Source: GCA-2693325 sp036343635 (GTDB lineage: Bacteria > Latescibacterota > UBA2968 > UBA8231). From it: a stretch of 61,515 bases of DNA. The stretch spans positions 1 to 61,515 of the forward strand of contig JAYYVF010000060.1 in assembly GCA_036343635.1 (NCBI GenBank), written 5' to 3'. The translations under genes were made by a program, and so were the position numbers. The stretch's first letter is position 1. Each line of letters begins with the position of its first letter. Positions 45,096 through 53,917 of this stretch are shown piece by piece. Under the pieces are notes generated by a model. That model had not been told where the DNA came from. It ran no database searches and saw only the letters and a program-made list of their open reading frames with translations.

Positions 45096-45118
45096 GCGAT
45101 TACCTTATATTCGAATTA

Positions 45119-46756
45119 TCAAAGTAACTCACCATCAAATGCATCCAAAACAGACCGTACCGCGGGATCTCCGTCTGCTTTTTCTTCCTTATTCTTAGTC
45201 CCTCCTGTGGACACAAGCTCTCCCGTTAAATTGATTTTCACTAATTCTCCAAATTTTTCACTCAACAAACGCTCGATATCTTCCTTATTTTTATTAACCT
45301 GATTAAACTGAAAACTATCCTCTTTAGAGAAAGCAAGCGTGACAATTCCACGGTCAATACTTAAGACCCGCGCTTCTTTAAGAAAATTGAACAATGTCGG
45401 CTTGACTGTTTTTACCTCCTCAACTAATTCTGGCCAGCGCTTACGTAATTTATTCTCATCAATTTCGGATGACGGTTTCTCGGTACCTTCTTCTGTAGTC
45501 TTCCTTGCATTTGGTTCGATCAATTCATTAGGATTGGTACCTTTATCCGATGATGGCTCAGGATGAGAAGGTGCCGATAATAATTCCGGCTTATTGAGCA
45601 AAGCCGGACTAATTCCCGAAACAACCTCCGTAGGATCAACTTTAGCCAATAATCGCGCAATATCAACAGTGCGCCCCATCATTGCCATCCGTACCAGAAC
45701 TATCTCCAATCGGAAACGTGGCGATACAGACTTTCTCAATTGAGGGTGCACGTCTATCATCATTTGAAGCATGCGCAGTAAGTCTTCGGATCTAAATTTA
45801 GTTGCCAAATCATTATACTTAGCCGTAGCTTCATCCGACAAGTCAACCCCTTCAGTAGAGCCCTGGATCTTCGAAAACAGCAATCTTCTAATAACTTCTA
45901 ACAAACCGAAGGAAAATTCTTCAACCTCGGTCCCTGATTCAAAGACAAGCTCTATCAATTTCAGCACATTAGAAGAATCTGCTTCGTATATGAAATGCAG
46001 TATTTCGAAATAAATTTTTTGATCCACTAACCCCAAAACTTGTTCGACCGAATCCATAGTTATCTGGCCCTCGTTAAATGCCATCACTTGATCAAACAAA
46101 CTCTCTGCATCCCTTAAAGCTCCATCCGCACGATTAGCTATTAGGTGTAGGGCAGGCATTTCCGCAGCAACTCCCTCCTTTCCTGCTATATAACTAAGGT
46201 GTTCAGCAATACGTCCCTCACCTACCCGACGAAAATTATACCGCTGACAACGAGAAAGTATAGTGTCGGGCACTTCTTGGACTTCAGTCGTGGCAAAAAT
46301 AAAAATTACATGTGCCGGTGGTTCCTCCAATGTTTTCAGCAACGCATTAAAGGCCGGCTTCGAGAGCATATGTACTTCATCGATAATGTAGATTTTGTAC
46401 CTACCTTGCGTTGCAGCGTAACGCACCACCTCGCGCAGTTCCCGAATATCATCAACTCCGTTATTGGAGGCACCATCTATTTCAAGCACATTCAAGCTTG
46501 TACCTGAAGTGATGCTCTCACACGATGAACAAGTATTACAAGGATCTGCTCCGTCTCTCTCCTCACAGTTAAGAGCTTTGGCAATAATTCTAGCTGTGGT
46601 CGTTTTTCCAACGCCTCGAGGACCACATAACAAATAACATTGGGCAATCCGATCAGATAAAATTGCATTTTTCAAAGTGGTGGTAATATGCTCCTGAGCC
46701 ACTAACTCTTCAAACTTTTGAGGACGCCATTTGCGCGCGGTTACTATATGAGCCAT
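45119..46756 (-). CDS. dnaX: DNA polymerase III subunits gamma/tau
   Basis: 545 residues from the ATG at 46756 (MAHIVTARKWRPQKF). The open frame extends to 46921, but that part lies in the SRP RNA gene. Walker A GPRGVGKTTT, a zinc-binding CNTCSSC, DEVHMLSKPAFNALLKTLEE and FATTEVQEVP are clamp-loader motifs; the C-terminal third (from about 370) is the tau region. It is the ATPase of the clamp loader. I see no clear A-run slippage site, so the gamma form may not be made by frameshifting. Confidence 0.96.
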   Translation of the reverse strand: MAHIVTARKWRPQKFEELVAQEHITTTLKNAILSDRIAQCYLLCGPRGVGKTTTARIIAKALNCEERDGADPCNTCSSCESITSGTSLNVLEIDGASNNGVDDIRELREVVRYAATQGRYKIYIIDEVHMLSKPAFNALLKTLEEPPAHVIFIFATTEVQEVPDTILSRCQRYNFRRVGEGRIAEHLSYIAGKEGVAAEMPALHLIANRADGALRDAESLFDQVMAFNEGQITMDSVEQVLGLVDQKIYFEILHFIYEADSSNVLKLIELVFESGTEVEEFSFGLLEVIRRLLFSKIQGSTEGVDLSDEATAKYNDLATKFRSEDLLRMLQMMIDVHPQLRKSVSPRFRLEIVLVRMAMMGRTVDIARLLAKVDPTEVVSGISPALLNKPELLSAPSHPEPSSDKGTNPNELIEPNARKTTEEGTEKPSSEIDENKLRKRWPELVEEVKTVKPTLFNFLKEARVLSIDRGIVTLAFSKEDSFQFNQVNKNKEDIERLLSEKFGELVKINLTGELVSTGGTKNKEEKADGDPAVRSVLDAFDGELL

Positions 46757-46835
46757 ACAATCACTTATTTGAGATTGGAAATCTATATGAACGCCGAAGA
46801 TATTAATGATTTTTTCTTCGACAAATTTAGACATC

Positions 46836-46850
46836 AAAAAAAAGCCGTGC
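46836..46850 (-). terminator. terminator at the end of the SRP RNA
   Basis: The closing helix GCACGGC is followed on the minus strand by eight T residues (46836-46843), the same arrangement as in Firmicute scRNA genes. dnaX begins 80 bp further on, so it probably needs read-through or its own promoter within 46757-46835. Confidence 0.6.
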
Positions 46851-47112
46851 ACCCACCTTCGACCTCGATCTCTAGTTAAGATAGTGTTAATAAGCTCAAA
46901 CCGGATTGTTCTGCGGCACACGAAAAGACATTCCTACCGCTGCTACCTTTCGGTCCTGACGGGATTCAGAAACTTTTCGTTGCACAGAATCCGATCTTCA
47001 GTGCCATATCCCACTAGCAAAATAAAGATGCGAAACCTCTGGATGGGAATTCAACCCCGCTAAAGCGGATTGCGGGTTCAGGGCACCGCTAACTCCCCAT
47101 CTAGCACGACCA
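46844..47112 (-). ncRNA. ffs: large-type signal recognition particle RNA with Alu domain
   Basis: On the minus strand the RNA begins near 47112. The Alu-domain part GTGCTAGATGGGGAGTTAGC followed by GGTGCCCTGAACCCGCAATC closely resembles the 5' part of Bacillus scRNA. The S domain is marked by GTCAGGACCGAAAGGTAGCA around 46950, whose flanks pair (GGATT at 46988-46992 with AATCC at 46903-46907). The 3' end GCACGGC (46844-46850) pairs with GTCGTGC (47104-47110) and is followed by eight T residues. About 269 nt, versus 114 nt for the E. coli 4.5S RNA. Confidence 0.85.
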
Positions 47113-47128
47113 AACATTGGAACAAACA

Positions 47129-47204
47129 TGGTGGAGCAGATGGGGATCGAACCCACGACCTCCAGATTGCGAACCTGGCGCTCTCCCAGTTGAGCTACTG
47201 CCCC
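47129..47204 (-). tRNA. tRNA-Ala (anticodon CGC)
   Basis: A 73-nt cloverleaf plus encoded CCA. The acceptor GGGGCAG pairs with CTGCTCC and includes the G3-U70 pair that identifies alanine tRNAs. Anticodon loop TTCGCAA gives CGC, reading GCG. D arm GCTC/GAGC and T loop TTCGATC are standard. It lies 16 bp before the SRP RNA. Confidence 0.95.
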
Positions 47205-47211
47205 CAAAAAA

Positions 47212-47302
47212 TGGCGGAGAGGAAGGGATTCGAACCCTCGGTAGGGGGTTACCCTACACACGATTTCCAATCGTGCACCTTCGACCACTCGGTCACCTCT
47301 CC
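47212..47302 (-). tRNA. tRNA-Ser (anticodon GGA)
   Basis: 88 nt plus encoded CCA, a class II tRNA with long variable arm (GTAGGG/CCCTAC stem). Acceptor GGAGAGG pairs with CCTCTCC, discriminator G. Anticodon stem CGATT/AATCG around GGA, reading TCC and TCT. It is 7 bp from the tRNA-Ala gene and shares both end arms with the next tRNA-Ser. Confidence 0.95.
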
Positions 47303-47313
47303 ATTAACGGACT

Positions 47314-47405
<92 letters not shown>

Positions 47406-47417
47406 AGCAAAAACCTA

Positions 47418-47894
47418 TCATTCTCTTAAACGCGAGAAAAACCCCTTCAACAAATCGGAAGACTCTCTTCCCAAAACATCACTTCGAACCATACAACAAT
47501 GGTTCAATCTTTCGTCCTGCAAAACGTTCCTCAAGGAACCACATGCTCCCGTCTTTGGGTCCGAGGTTGCAAACACTACTCGCGCAATACGTGACAAAAC
47601 AATAGCTCCGGCACACATTGCACATGGCTCGAGCGTTACGTATAATGTTGCTCCTAACAATCTCTTCTCACCAATTATATCAACCGCTTTACGAATAGCC
47701 AAAACCTCGGCATGAGCAGTCGGATCCTGCAATTCTTCAACAGAATTTGAGGCCTCAGCAATTAGTCCCTTCGGACCTACGACAAGAGCCGCAACAGGAA
47801 TCTCTCCATGTTCCGCCGCTTCGGCAGCTAAGACAAGAGCTCGGCGAATCCATTTTTCGTCTTCATTATCATCGTCACCATCACCCAACAACAT
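47418..47894 (-). CDS. tadA: tRNA-specific adenosine deaminase
   Basis: 158 residues. The zinc site is HAE (61-63) and PCAMC (Cys91 and Cys94), with the TadA tail ASDPKTGACGSL and a conserved LNHCCMV. It converts A34 to inosine in tRNA-Arg(ACG). A stretch of acidic residues at the N-terminus (GDGDDDNEDE) is unusual and the true start may be later. The order tadA - SRP RNA - dnaX - recR is the same as in Bacillus. Confidence 0.93.
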   Translation of the reverse strand: MLLGDGDDDNEDEKWIRRALVLAAEAAEHGEIPVAALVVGPKGLIAEASNSVEELQDPTAHAEVLAIRKAVDIIGEKRLLGATLYVTLEPCAMCAGAIVLSRIARVVFATSDPKTGACGSLRNVLQDERLNHCCMVRSDVLGRESSDLLKGFFSRLRE

Positions 47895-47961
47895 CTTTAG
47901 TTAATTTCCCGTTTGGTAGATGTGAAATATAACCGCTGTAAAACAGTATTTCAAGACGCGG

Positions 47962-48390
47962 TCAAAATTGGCGTTCGTAATGGTCTCGCGGCAACTCTTT
48001 GTGTTCCGGACGCTGCCAATAGCTAACCAAATCATTTTCTAATTCCCTATCTAATGGATCTTTTCTAAACAATCTCATAAGCAATCCAATAACTGTGAAG
48101 AGCGTGTAGAAAATAAATGCCAAAACAAGATGTGTATTAATAAATGCAAGCATTCGCGCAAGCAACATCCAGACGACGTAGGCCGGTTGCAACAAAATTG
48201 GAAAAAACACGCCAGAAACAGTCAATATTAATGCCGAAATCGCAAAAATCTGCGTCCCCAGAAAAACTTCGAAGTACCAAGATGCCGCAGCCAAGAGAAC
48301 TGAGAAAGCAGCCATAACCCAAGCAAAAGAACGCAACTGGGATTTACTCGCACACTGCGCAGAAATAAAATCGACGTAATTCTTAGTCAA
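47962..48390 (-). CDS. SxtJ-family membrane protein
   Basis: 142 residues from a TTG at 48390 with GAGGAG seven bases upstream; it overlaps the 3' end of the carbamoyltransferase gene by 8 bp. The open frame runs on to 48546, but only inside that gene. Three hydrophobic segments (FAWVMAAFSVLLAAAS, FAISALILTVSGVFFPILLQ, LAFIFYTLFTVIGLLMRL) and the C-terminal KDPLDRE...YWQ resemble the SxtJ family, which regularly accompanies NodU-type carbamoyltransferases. Function unknown. Confidence 0.75.
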   Translation of the reverse strand: MTKNYVDFISAQCASKSQLRSFAWVMAAFSVLLAAASWYFEVFLGTQIFAISALILTVSGVFFPILLQPAYVVWMLLARMLAFINTHLVLAFIFYTLFTVIGLLMRLFRKDPLDRELENDLVSYWQRPEHKELPRDHYERQF

Positions 48391-50203
48391 GTTCAAACTC
48401 CTCGCGCCAATCCTCGTATTCCTTCCAATTAGGCTGATCGATCTTATCCAACAAAAAATTACCGATAACCAAAAAATCCATTTCCGTTCGCATGAAACAC
48501 CGATACGCATCCTCCGGAGTACAGACAATAGGTTCACCGCGAACATTAAATGACGTATTTACGAGAAGCGGACAGCCCGTTATCCGATAAAAGGCTTCGA
48601 TCAATTCATAATAGCGAGGATTTTTTTCATGACTCACCGTTTGCACTCGTGCAGAATAATCTACATGCGTAATAGCAGGAACATCTGATCTTGGTACGTT
48701 CAATTTTTCAATACCAAACAAGTTCTTTTCCTGATCAGTCATAATAATCCGGCGATCTTTCTTGACCGAAGCCACCTGGAGCATGTAGGGTGATTCGCCA
48801 TCTAACTCAAAATAATTACGAACGTGATCAATCAAAATAGAGGGTGCAAACGGACGAAAGCTTTCGCGAAATTTTATTTTTACATTCACAACAGACTGAG
48901 TTTTCGGTGAGCGAGGATCGGCCAATATCGATCTAGCTCCAAGCGCGCGAGGACCGAATTCCATCCTATCTTGAAACCATCCGACAACTTTCTCGTCAGC
49001 CAAAATTTCTGCCGTCTTATCAATAATTTCATCCTCATCCATTTGCGTGAACACTGCGCCCTGCTCAAGTAGAGCTCGCTCTATGTGGCTATCTGAATAT
49101 TGTGGACCCAACAACGAACTATGCATTCTGTCTCCACAATCGACTTCTCGTTTGTTTCTTAAATAACGATACCAAATAGACATTGCCGCCCCCAACGCAC
49201 CGCCAGCATCTCCAGCAGCGGGCTGCACCCATATTTTGTCAAACGGGCCATCCCGAAGAACACGACCATTTCCGACACAGTTGAGGGCTACTCCACCTGC
49301 CATACACAGATTCTTAGATCCGGTTTCCTTATGCGCGTGGTTCGCGATTTTCAACATAATCTCCTCCGTCACTTTTTGACATGAGGCAGCTATGTCCATT
49401 TCCCGCTGCGTCAAAGGAGATTCAGGTTTGCGTGGAGGCCCTCCAAACAACTCGTTCATCAACCGACTGGTCATTGTTAAACCGGAGATATAGTCGAAGT
49501 AACGAGTATTCAGTCTAAAAGAACCGTCATCTTTTACGTTAATAATTTTTTCTAAAATTATGTCAACATAGCATGGCCGACCGTAGGGAGCCAAACCCAT
49601 CAATTTGTACTCACCCGAATTAACTCTAAAACCAGTGAAATAGGTGAACGCCGAGTAAAAAAGACCTAAAGAATGTGGAAATTTTGTTTCACCTAAAGTG
49701 CATATCTCATTCGAACTCCCATGACCATAGCTAGTCGTTGTCCATTCTCCAACGCCATCAAGCGTGACAATAGCTGCTTCCTCAAAAGGAGATGGATAGA
49801 AAGCTGATGCTGCGTGCGATTCATGATGTTGGCCGAAAAGTATGGGTACGTCTTCACCAATTGCATCTTGGATTAAATATCGAATCCATAATTTCTTTTT
49901 AATCCAGACTACCATGCTCTTCCAAAAAAGCCGAATACCCACGGGCGCAGTCGCCAAATGAGTCTCTAATAGTCGCTCAAATGTTAAAAGAGGTTTATCG
50001 TAGAAAGCGACATAACTCAATTCACTCGAACTAATCGCTGCCTCGCGTAAACAATATTCTACAGCACTGTGTGGGAATGCAGGATCATGTTTTTTGCGCG
50101 TAAATCGCTCTTCCTGTACAGCAGCAACAATATGCCCATCTCGCAAAAGACATGCCGCGCTATCATGATAAAATGCAGATAAGCCGAGGATATAGGTGGT
50201 CAA
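48383..50203 (-). CDS. NodU/CmcH-type carbamoyltransferase
   Basis: 606 residues. LGLSAFYHDSAACLL starts an ASKHA-like domain with GQHHESHAASAFYPSPF and VTLDGVGEWTT; AGGVALNCVGNGRVL and GRMEFGPRALGARSIL-type blocks (here DRMEFGPRALGARSIL) and VNTSFNVRGEPIV are the C-terminal YrdC-like part. These enzymes transfer a carbamoyl group from carbamoyl phosphate to a sugar or other hydroxyl of a secreted molecule. The start codon is TTG with AAGG upstream. Paired with SxtJ; substrate unknown. Confidence 0.9.
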   Translation of the reverse strand: MTTYILGLSAFYHDSAACLLRDGHIVAAVQEERFTRKKHDPAFPHSAVEYCLREAAISSSELSYVAFYDKPLLTFERLLETHLATAPVGIRLFWKSMVVWIKKKLWIRYLIQDAIGEDVPILFGQHHESHAASAFYPSPFEEAAIVTLDGVGEWTTTSYGHGSSNEICTLGETKFPHSLGLFYSAFTYFTGFRVNSGEYKLMGLAPYGRPCYVDIILEKIINVKDDGSFRLNTRYFDYISGLTMTSRLMNELFGGPPRKPESPLTQREMDIAASCQKVTEEIMLKIANHAHKETGSKNLCMAGGVALNCVGNGRVLRDGPFDKIWVQPAAGDAGGALGAAMSIWYRYLRNKREVDCGDRMHSSLLGPQYSDSHIERALLEQGAVFTQMDEDEIIDKTAEILADEKVVGWFQDRMEFGPRALGARSILADPRSPKTQSVVNVKIKFRESFRPFAPSILIDHVRNYFELDGESPYMLQVASVKKDRRIIMTDQEKNLFGIEKLNVPRSDVPAITHVDYSARVQTVSHEKNPRYYELIEAFYRITGCPLLVNTSFNVRGEPIVCTPEDAYRCFMRTEMDFLVIGNFLLDKIDQPNWKEYEDWREEFELD

Positions 50204-50301
50204 AGCCAGTAATACCTTGACAGTGAGAATCAGATTGGCGATTATTTTCTATAATGTAAAAAGCTATTAAATCTCTTTAAAAATATCAAGTTACGGCAAT
50301 A

Positions 50302-51570
50302 ATGGAACAGCTCTCTTTCCTTTCTCAAAACCAAATCCGCGAAATACAAAAAACTTTTGGAACACCTGTATTCATCTATGATCAGGAAATACTTGAGGAA
50401 CAAGCCTCGCGGGCACTCACCTTCCCAAACGCGTTCGGTGTAACCGCAAGATATGCCATGAAGGCTTGCCCAAATAGTGCGGTTATTCGAATTTTAAATC
50501 GTGCAGGACTACATATTGATGCTAGTAGTGGCCACGAAGCCCGACGCGCAATGGAAGCCGGCGTACCTCCCCAGCAGATACAAATCACTGCCCAACAACT
50601 ACCTGATGATCTGGGAAGCTTGTTAGATGAAGAAATCCTTTTCAATGCCTGTTCGCTGTATCAATTACGTAGTTACGGTAAGATAAAACCGAATTCTGAT
50701 GTTTCTATACGGGTGAATCCTGGTCTAGGATCTGGCCATAGTCAAAGAACTAACGTAGGAGGACCTTCCGCCAGCTTCGGTATTTGGCATGAATATTTAG
50801 ATGATGTCTTGGCCACTGCTAAACAATTTGGTCTTCGAATCACTGGTTTACATACCCATATCGGATCTGGTAGCGATCCTGAAGTCTGGCAGAAATGTGC
50901 ACAACTTACTCTGAATGTGGCGGCTAACTTACCAGAGGTCACAAGGGTAAGTCTGGGTGGAGGTTATAAAGTTGGTCGGATGTTAGGCGAACATTCTACA
51001 GATCTCAATAAAGCAGGACAACCCATCGTTGCTGAATTCGAACATTTTGCAAAGCATCATGGACGAAAACTTCATTTGGAAATTGAGCCAGGAACCTTTT
51101 TCGTGGCTAACGCCGGTGCCCTGATCACCTCAGTAATTGATATTGTCGACACAGGCCAACAAGGATATCGTTTCTTAAAAGTAGATAGTGGTATGACCGA
51201 ATTATTACGGCCGAGTCTCTACGGAGCTCAACACCCTATTGTAATTGTTCCTCTAAAAGAAGAAAATCGCAATACGACCGATTACATTATAGCAGGCCAT
51301 TGTTGTGAAAGTGGCGATATTTTAACACCTGAACCCGACAACCCAGAGGGGCTACAACCACGTAAACTGTTGGAAGCAACTATTGGCGATGCTATGTTTA
51401 TTGGCGGGTCTGGCGCATATTGTGCCGGGATGGCAGCAAAAAATTATAACTCATTTCCTGAAGCACCAGAAGTTATTCTTGATAAAAACGGATCTTTTCA
51501 TCTGGCACGACACCGGCAGACTCTTGAACAGATTATGTGCAACGAGAAAGTTCCGAAATACCTATGTTAA
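50302..51570 (+). CDS. lysA: diaminopimelate decarboxylase-like enzyme
   Basis: 422 residues of the fold III PLP decarboxylases. The PLP Lys is in RYAMKACPN; LHIDASSGHEARRAMEAG, GLHTHIGSGSD, SLGGGYKVGRM, EIEPGTFFVA and HCCESGDIL are the family blocks. It would make lysine from meso-diaminopimelate; other fold III decarboxylases are possible, since the HTHIGSGSD and GGGYKVGRM variants differ from E. coli LysA. The 98-bp divergent region with the carbamoyltransferase gene contains TATAAT but no good -35. Its stop overlaps that of the permease gene at a palindromic TTAA. Confidence 0.85.
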   Translation: MEQLSFLSQNQIREIQKTFGTPVFIYDQEILEEQASRALTFPNAFGVTARYAMKACPNSAVIRILNRAGLHIDASSGHEARRAMEAGVPPQQIQITAQQLPDDLGSLLDEEILFNACSLYQLRSYGKIKPNSDVSIRVNPGLGSGHSQRTNVGGPSASFGIWHEYLDDVLATAKQFGLRITGLHTHIGSGSDPEVWQKCAQLTLNVAANLPEVTRVSLGGGYKVGRMLGEHSTDLNKAGQPIVAEFEHFAKHHGRKLHLEIEPGTFFVANAGALITSVIDIVDTGQQGYRFLKVDSGMTELLRPSLYGAQHPIVIVPLKEENRNTTDYIIAGHCCESGDILTPEPDNPEGLQPRKLLEATIGDAMFIGGSGAYCAGMAAKNYNSFPEAPEVILDKNGSFHLARHRQTLEQIMCNEKVPKYLC

Positions 51571-52595
51571 GAATTCTCACCACGCAACCGTGGGTCAAAA
51601 GCATCTCGTAATCCGTCACCCAGCAAGTTGTAAAGAGTTACCGTCACAAAGATTGCCAGACCCGGCATCACCACAAGCCACCAGGCAGCCATATTACTCC
51701 GGGCACCTGCGAGCAAAGAGCCCCAAGTGATAGTCTCAGCAGGTACCCCAACACCTAAAAAGCTCAACCCCGATTCGGCAAGTATCGCCCCCGCAACTCC
51801 GAAAGCAGCAGGTATCAATATTGGCCCAATTGCATTCGGCAAAATATGGCGATACATAACTCGAAAGTTCGAATAGCCTAAACTATTTGCTGCAGCAATA
51901 TATTCATAGTTACGAACCTGAAGAAACTGCGATCGAGTTAAACGCGCTATGCCTACCCAGCCTGTAAGACCAATGATTGCCATAATCCAGAAGAGACTTG
52001 GCGGAAAGAATGCTGCAGCGGTCAAAATTAGAAAAAATGCGGGAATTGCAGCCCATAATTCGAACAAACGAGACAACAGTAAGTCTACTTTTCCACCAAA
52101 ATATCCTGCTAGAGCGCCTAATGTTATACCGATTATCATAGAAATGCCGACTGAAACTAATCCAATAGTCAATGCATAACGCGATCCATGAATTAAACCT
52201 GATAAAACATCACGCCCTAACCGATCCGTTCCCAACCAATGTTCGCGCCCCGGAGGCTCATATTTTTCGGCTAAACGAATTTCACCAGGACCATAAGGTA
52301 CTGGTGGATAAAAAGCCTCGTCGACCTTAAGCTTCTTTAAATTCCGTCGGCGCTTCAATTCTTTAGGCCATTCCATAACGCCCAAATCAACCGCATATTG
52401 CCTAAAAACAGGAAAGTAGGTATTGCCCTTATATTTCATATAATATGGCTTATCCCCTGCAATCAAATCTGCACTCGCTGCAAGGAAAATAAGAAAACCA
52501 ATAAACCACAAACTATAATAGGCGGGGCGATTTAGTTTGAATTGTTTCCAAATAATCCTTCGGTAAGAAAAACCTTGCTGTATGTTGTCCGTCAC
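51567..52595 (-). CDS. OppC/DppC-type ABC transporter permease
   Basis: 342 residues. An N-terminal helix, a roughly 90-residue extracytoplasmic segment (with HWLGTDRLGRDVLSGLIHGS at its end), then five helices and the inner-membrane loop EYIAAANSLGYSNFRVMYRHI (shortened: AANSLGYSNFRVMYRHI) that contacts the ATPase. The long N-terminal segment resembles YejE. It pairs with the permease upstream (10-bp gap). No solute-binding protein or ATPase is encoded in the window. Confidence 0.9.
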   Translation of the reverse strand: MTDNIQQGFSYRRIIWKQFKLNRPAYYSLWFIGFLIFLAASADLIAGDKPYYMKYKGNTYFPVFRQYAVDLGVMEWPKELKRRRNLKKLKVDEAFYPPVPYGPGEIRLAEKYEPPGREHWLGTDRLGRDVLSGLIHGSRYALTIGLVSVGISMIIGITLGALAGYFGGKVDLLLSRLFELWAAIPAFFLILTAAAFFPPSLFWIMAIIGLTGWVGIARLTRSQFLQVRNYEYIAAANSLGYSNFRVMYRHILPNAIGPILIPAAFGVAGAILAESGLSFLGVGVPAETITWGSLLAGARSNMAAWWLVVMPGLAIFVTVTLYNLLGDGLRDAFDPRLRGENS

Positions 52596-52605
52596 TTTAG
52601 CACTA

Positions 52606-53916
52606 TCATTTTTGTGATTTTGAAAAATCTATTCGAGGGTCCGTTATTTTTAACAAAATGTCTGCAATTAAAATACCTAGCAGAGAAAGTCCTCCGCCAA
52701 TAAAAAACAATGCCATTGCCATGGGGTAATCACGAACGATTACTGATTGAAACGAGAGCAAACCTAGTCCTGGAATCGTAAAAATCGTCTCAATAAAAAC
52801 TGAACCTGCTATCATCCCGGGTAATAAATTAGCCATGAGTGTGACAATGGGTATCAACGAGTTTCTAACCACATGGCGTAACAGAACAACAGAACTTCGA
52901 AGTCCTTTTGCCTCTGCAGTTCGCACGTAGTCCTGTTGCAGATTATCTAGAACGCTGGTGCGCATAAAACGTGATATACCTGCGAAGCTAGAATACGTCG
53001 ATGCAACAACCGGCAACACCATATGGTGAACATGGTCCGTCAACATTTCCCAAAAGCCCCAGGTAGCATCAACTTGCAGTGAACGAATCCCTGACGCGGG
53101 GAACCAATAAAAAAATTCTTTATTACAAAAAAATAAAATCAAGAGCATCCCAACCCAAAATGATGGCAAGGACCAGAGCATAAACGTACCAGTAGTTACG
53201 ATTCTATCAAAAACAGTATTCCGCTTCACTGCTAACACTAGTCCCAAGGGCACGCCAATAAAATAGGCTAAAAAAAAGCTGATCAGGTTTATCTCAAGTG
53301 TAATCGGTAACCTTTCGACGATTCGTTTAATTACCGGCTGTTGATCTTTAAACGATCGTCCAAAATTAAGTGTAATAACCCTCCACTCCGTACCACAAAA
53401 CAACTCGATTCCAGGGCCAGCGTATTCATAATTATTTCCTAAAGAAAATGCACCCGTCTTCCAGAATGGTGTCCTTATGAGATCTTCAGCTGCAGACAAA
53501 TCAATCCTTCGAACCTCACGAGCGAAAGCACTTTTGAGGTCTAAAACCTCAAGCGTCCGTAATTTTGACAGTTCATCCTTAGATAGCTTAACTATTAACC
53601 TATCTGCTTTAATAGCACCGCTCTCAAAATCATCTAGTCGTTCAAATCGGAGGAATATATTCGATAACCAATTTAGGTATTGTATATATAGCGGTTTATC
53701 CAGCCCTAATTGACTACGCAACTCCTCTCTGGCCTTGTCAACATCCGATTTACGATCACTCGAAATCCCTTCACTGGAAGCAACTCCCGCGCCCCCTCCT
53801 AAAAAAAGATCAGCGGGGTCGCCTGGAGCTAAATGCATAATCATAAAAGTAATTAGCGAAATACCTATTAAAGTCGGAACTGCAAGGAATAGCCTGTGAA
53901 AAATATAATGTAACAT
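52606..53916 (-). CDS. OppB/DppB-type ABC transporter permease with extra extracytoplasmic domain
   Basis: 436 residues, about 90 more than usual. The family start is LITFMIMHLAPGDPADLFLG, and QLGLDKPLYIQYLNWL leads as usual to the LNFGRSFKDQQPV block, but an extra segment of about 90 residues lies between them (about 90-180; includes AFAREVRRIDLSAAEDL). The remaining helices and the VRTAEAKGLRSSVVLLRHV ATPase loop are intact. It follows the TPR lipoprotein gene by 1 bp. Confidence 0.9.
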   Translation of the reverse strand: MLHYIFHRLFLAVPTLIGISLITFMIMHLAPGDPADLFLGGGAGVASSEGISSDRKSDVDKAREELRSQLGLDKPLYIQYLNWLSNIFLRFERLDDFESGAIKADRLIVKLSKDELSKLRTLEVLDLKSAFAREVRRIDLSAAEDLIRTPFWKTGAFSLGNNYEYAGPGIELFCGTEWRVITLNFGRSFKDQQPVIKRIVERLPITLEINLISFFLAYFIGVPLGLVLAVKRNTVFDRIVTTGTFMLWSLPSFWVGMLLILFFCNKEFFYWFPASGIRSLQVDATWGFWEMLTDHVHHMVLPVVASTYSSFAGISRFMRTSVLDNLQQDYVRTAEAKGLRSSVVLLRHVVRNSLIPIVTLMANLLPGMIAGSVFIETIFTIPGLGLLSFQSVIVRDYPMAMALFFIGGGLSLLGILIADILLKITDPRIDFSKSQK

Positions 53917-53917
53917 A

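Noticed and set aside
46757..46921. 55-residue N-terminal extension of DnaX
   Set aside because: It reads into the SRP RNA and lacks clamp-loader sequence; the ATG at 46756 gives the standard DnaX start.
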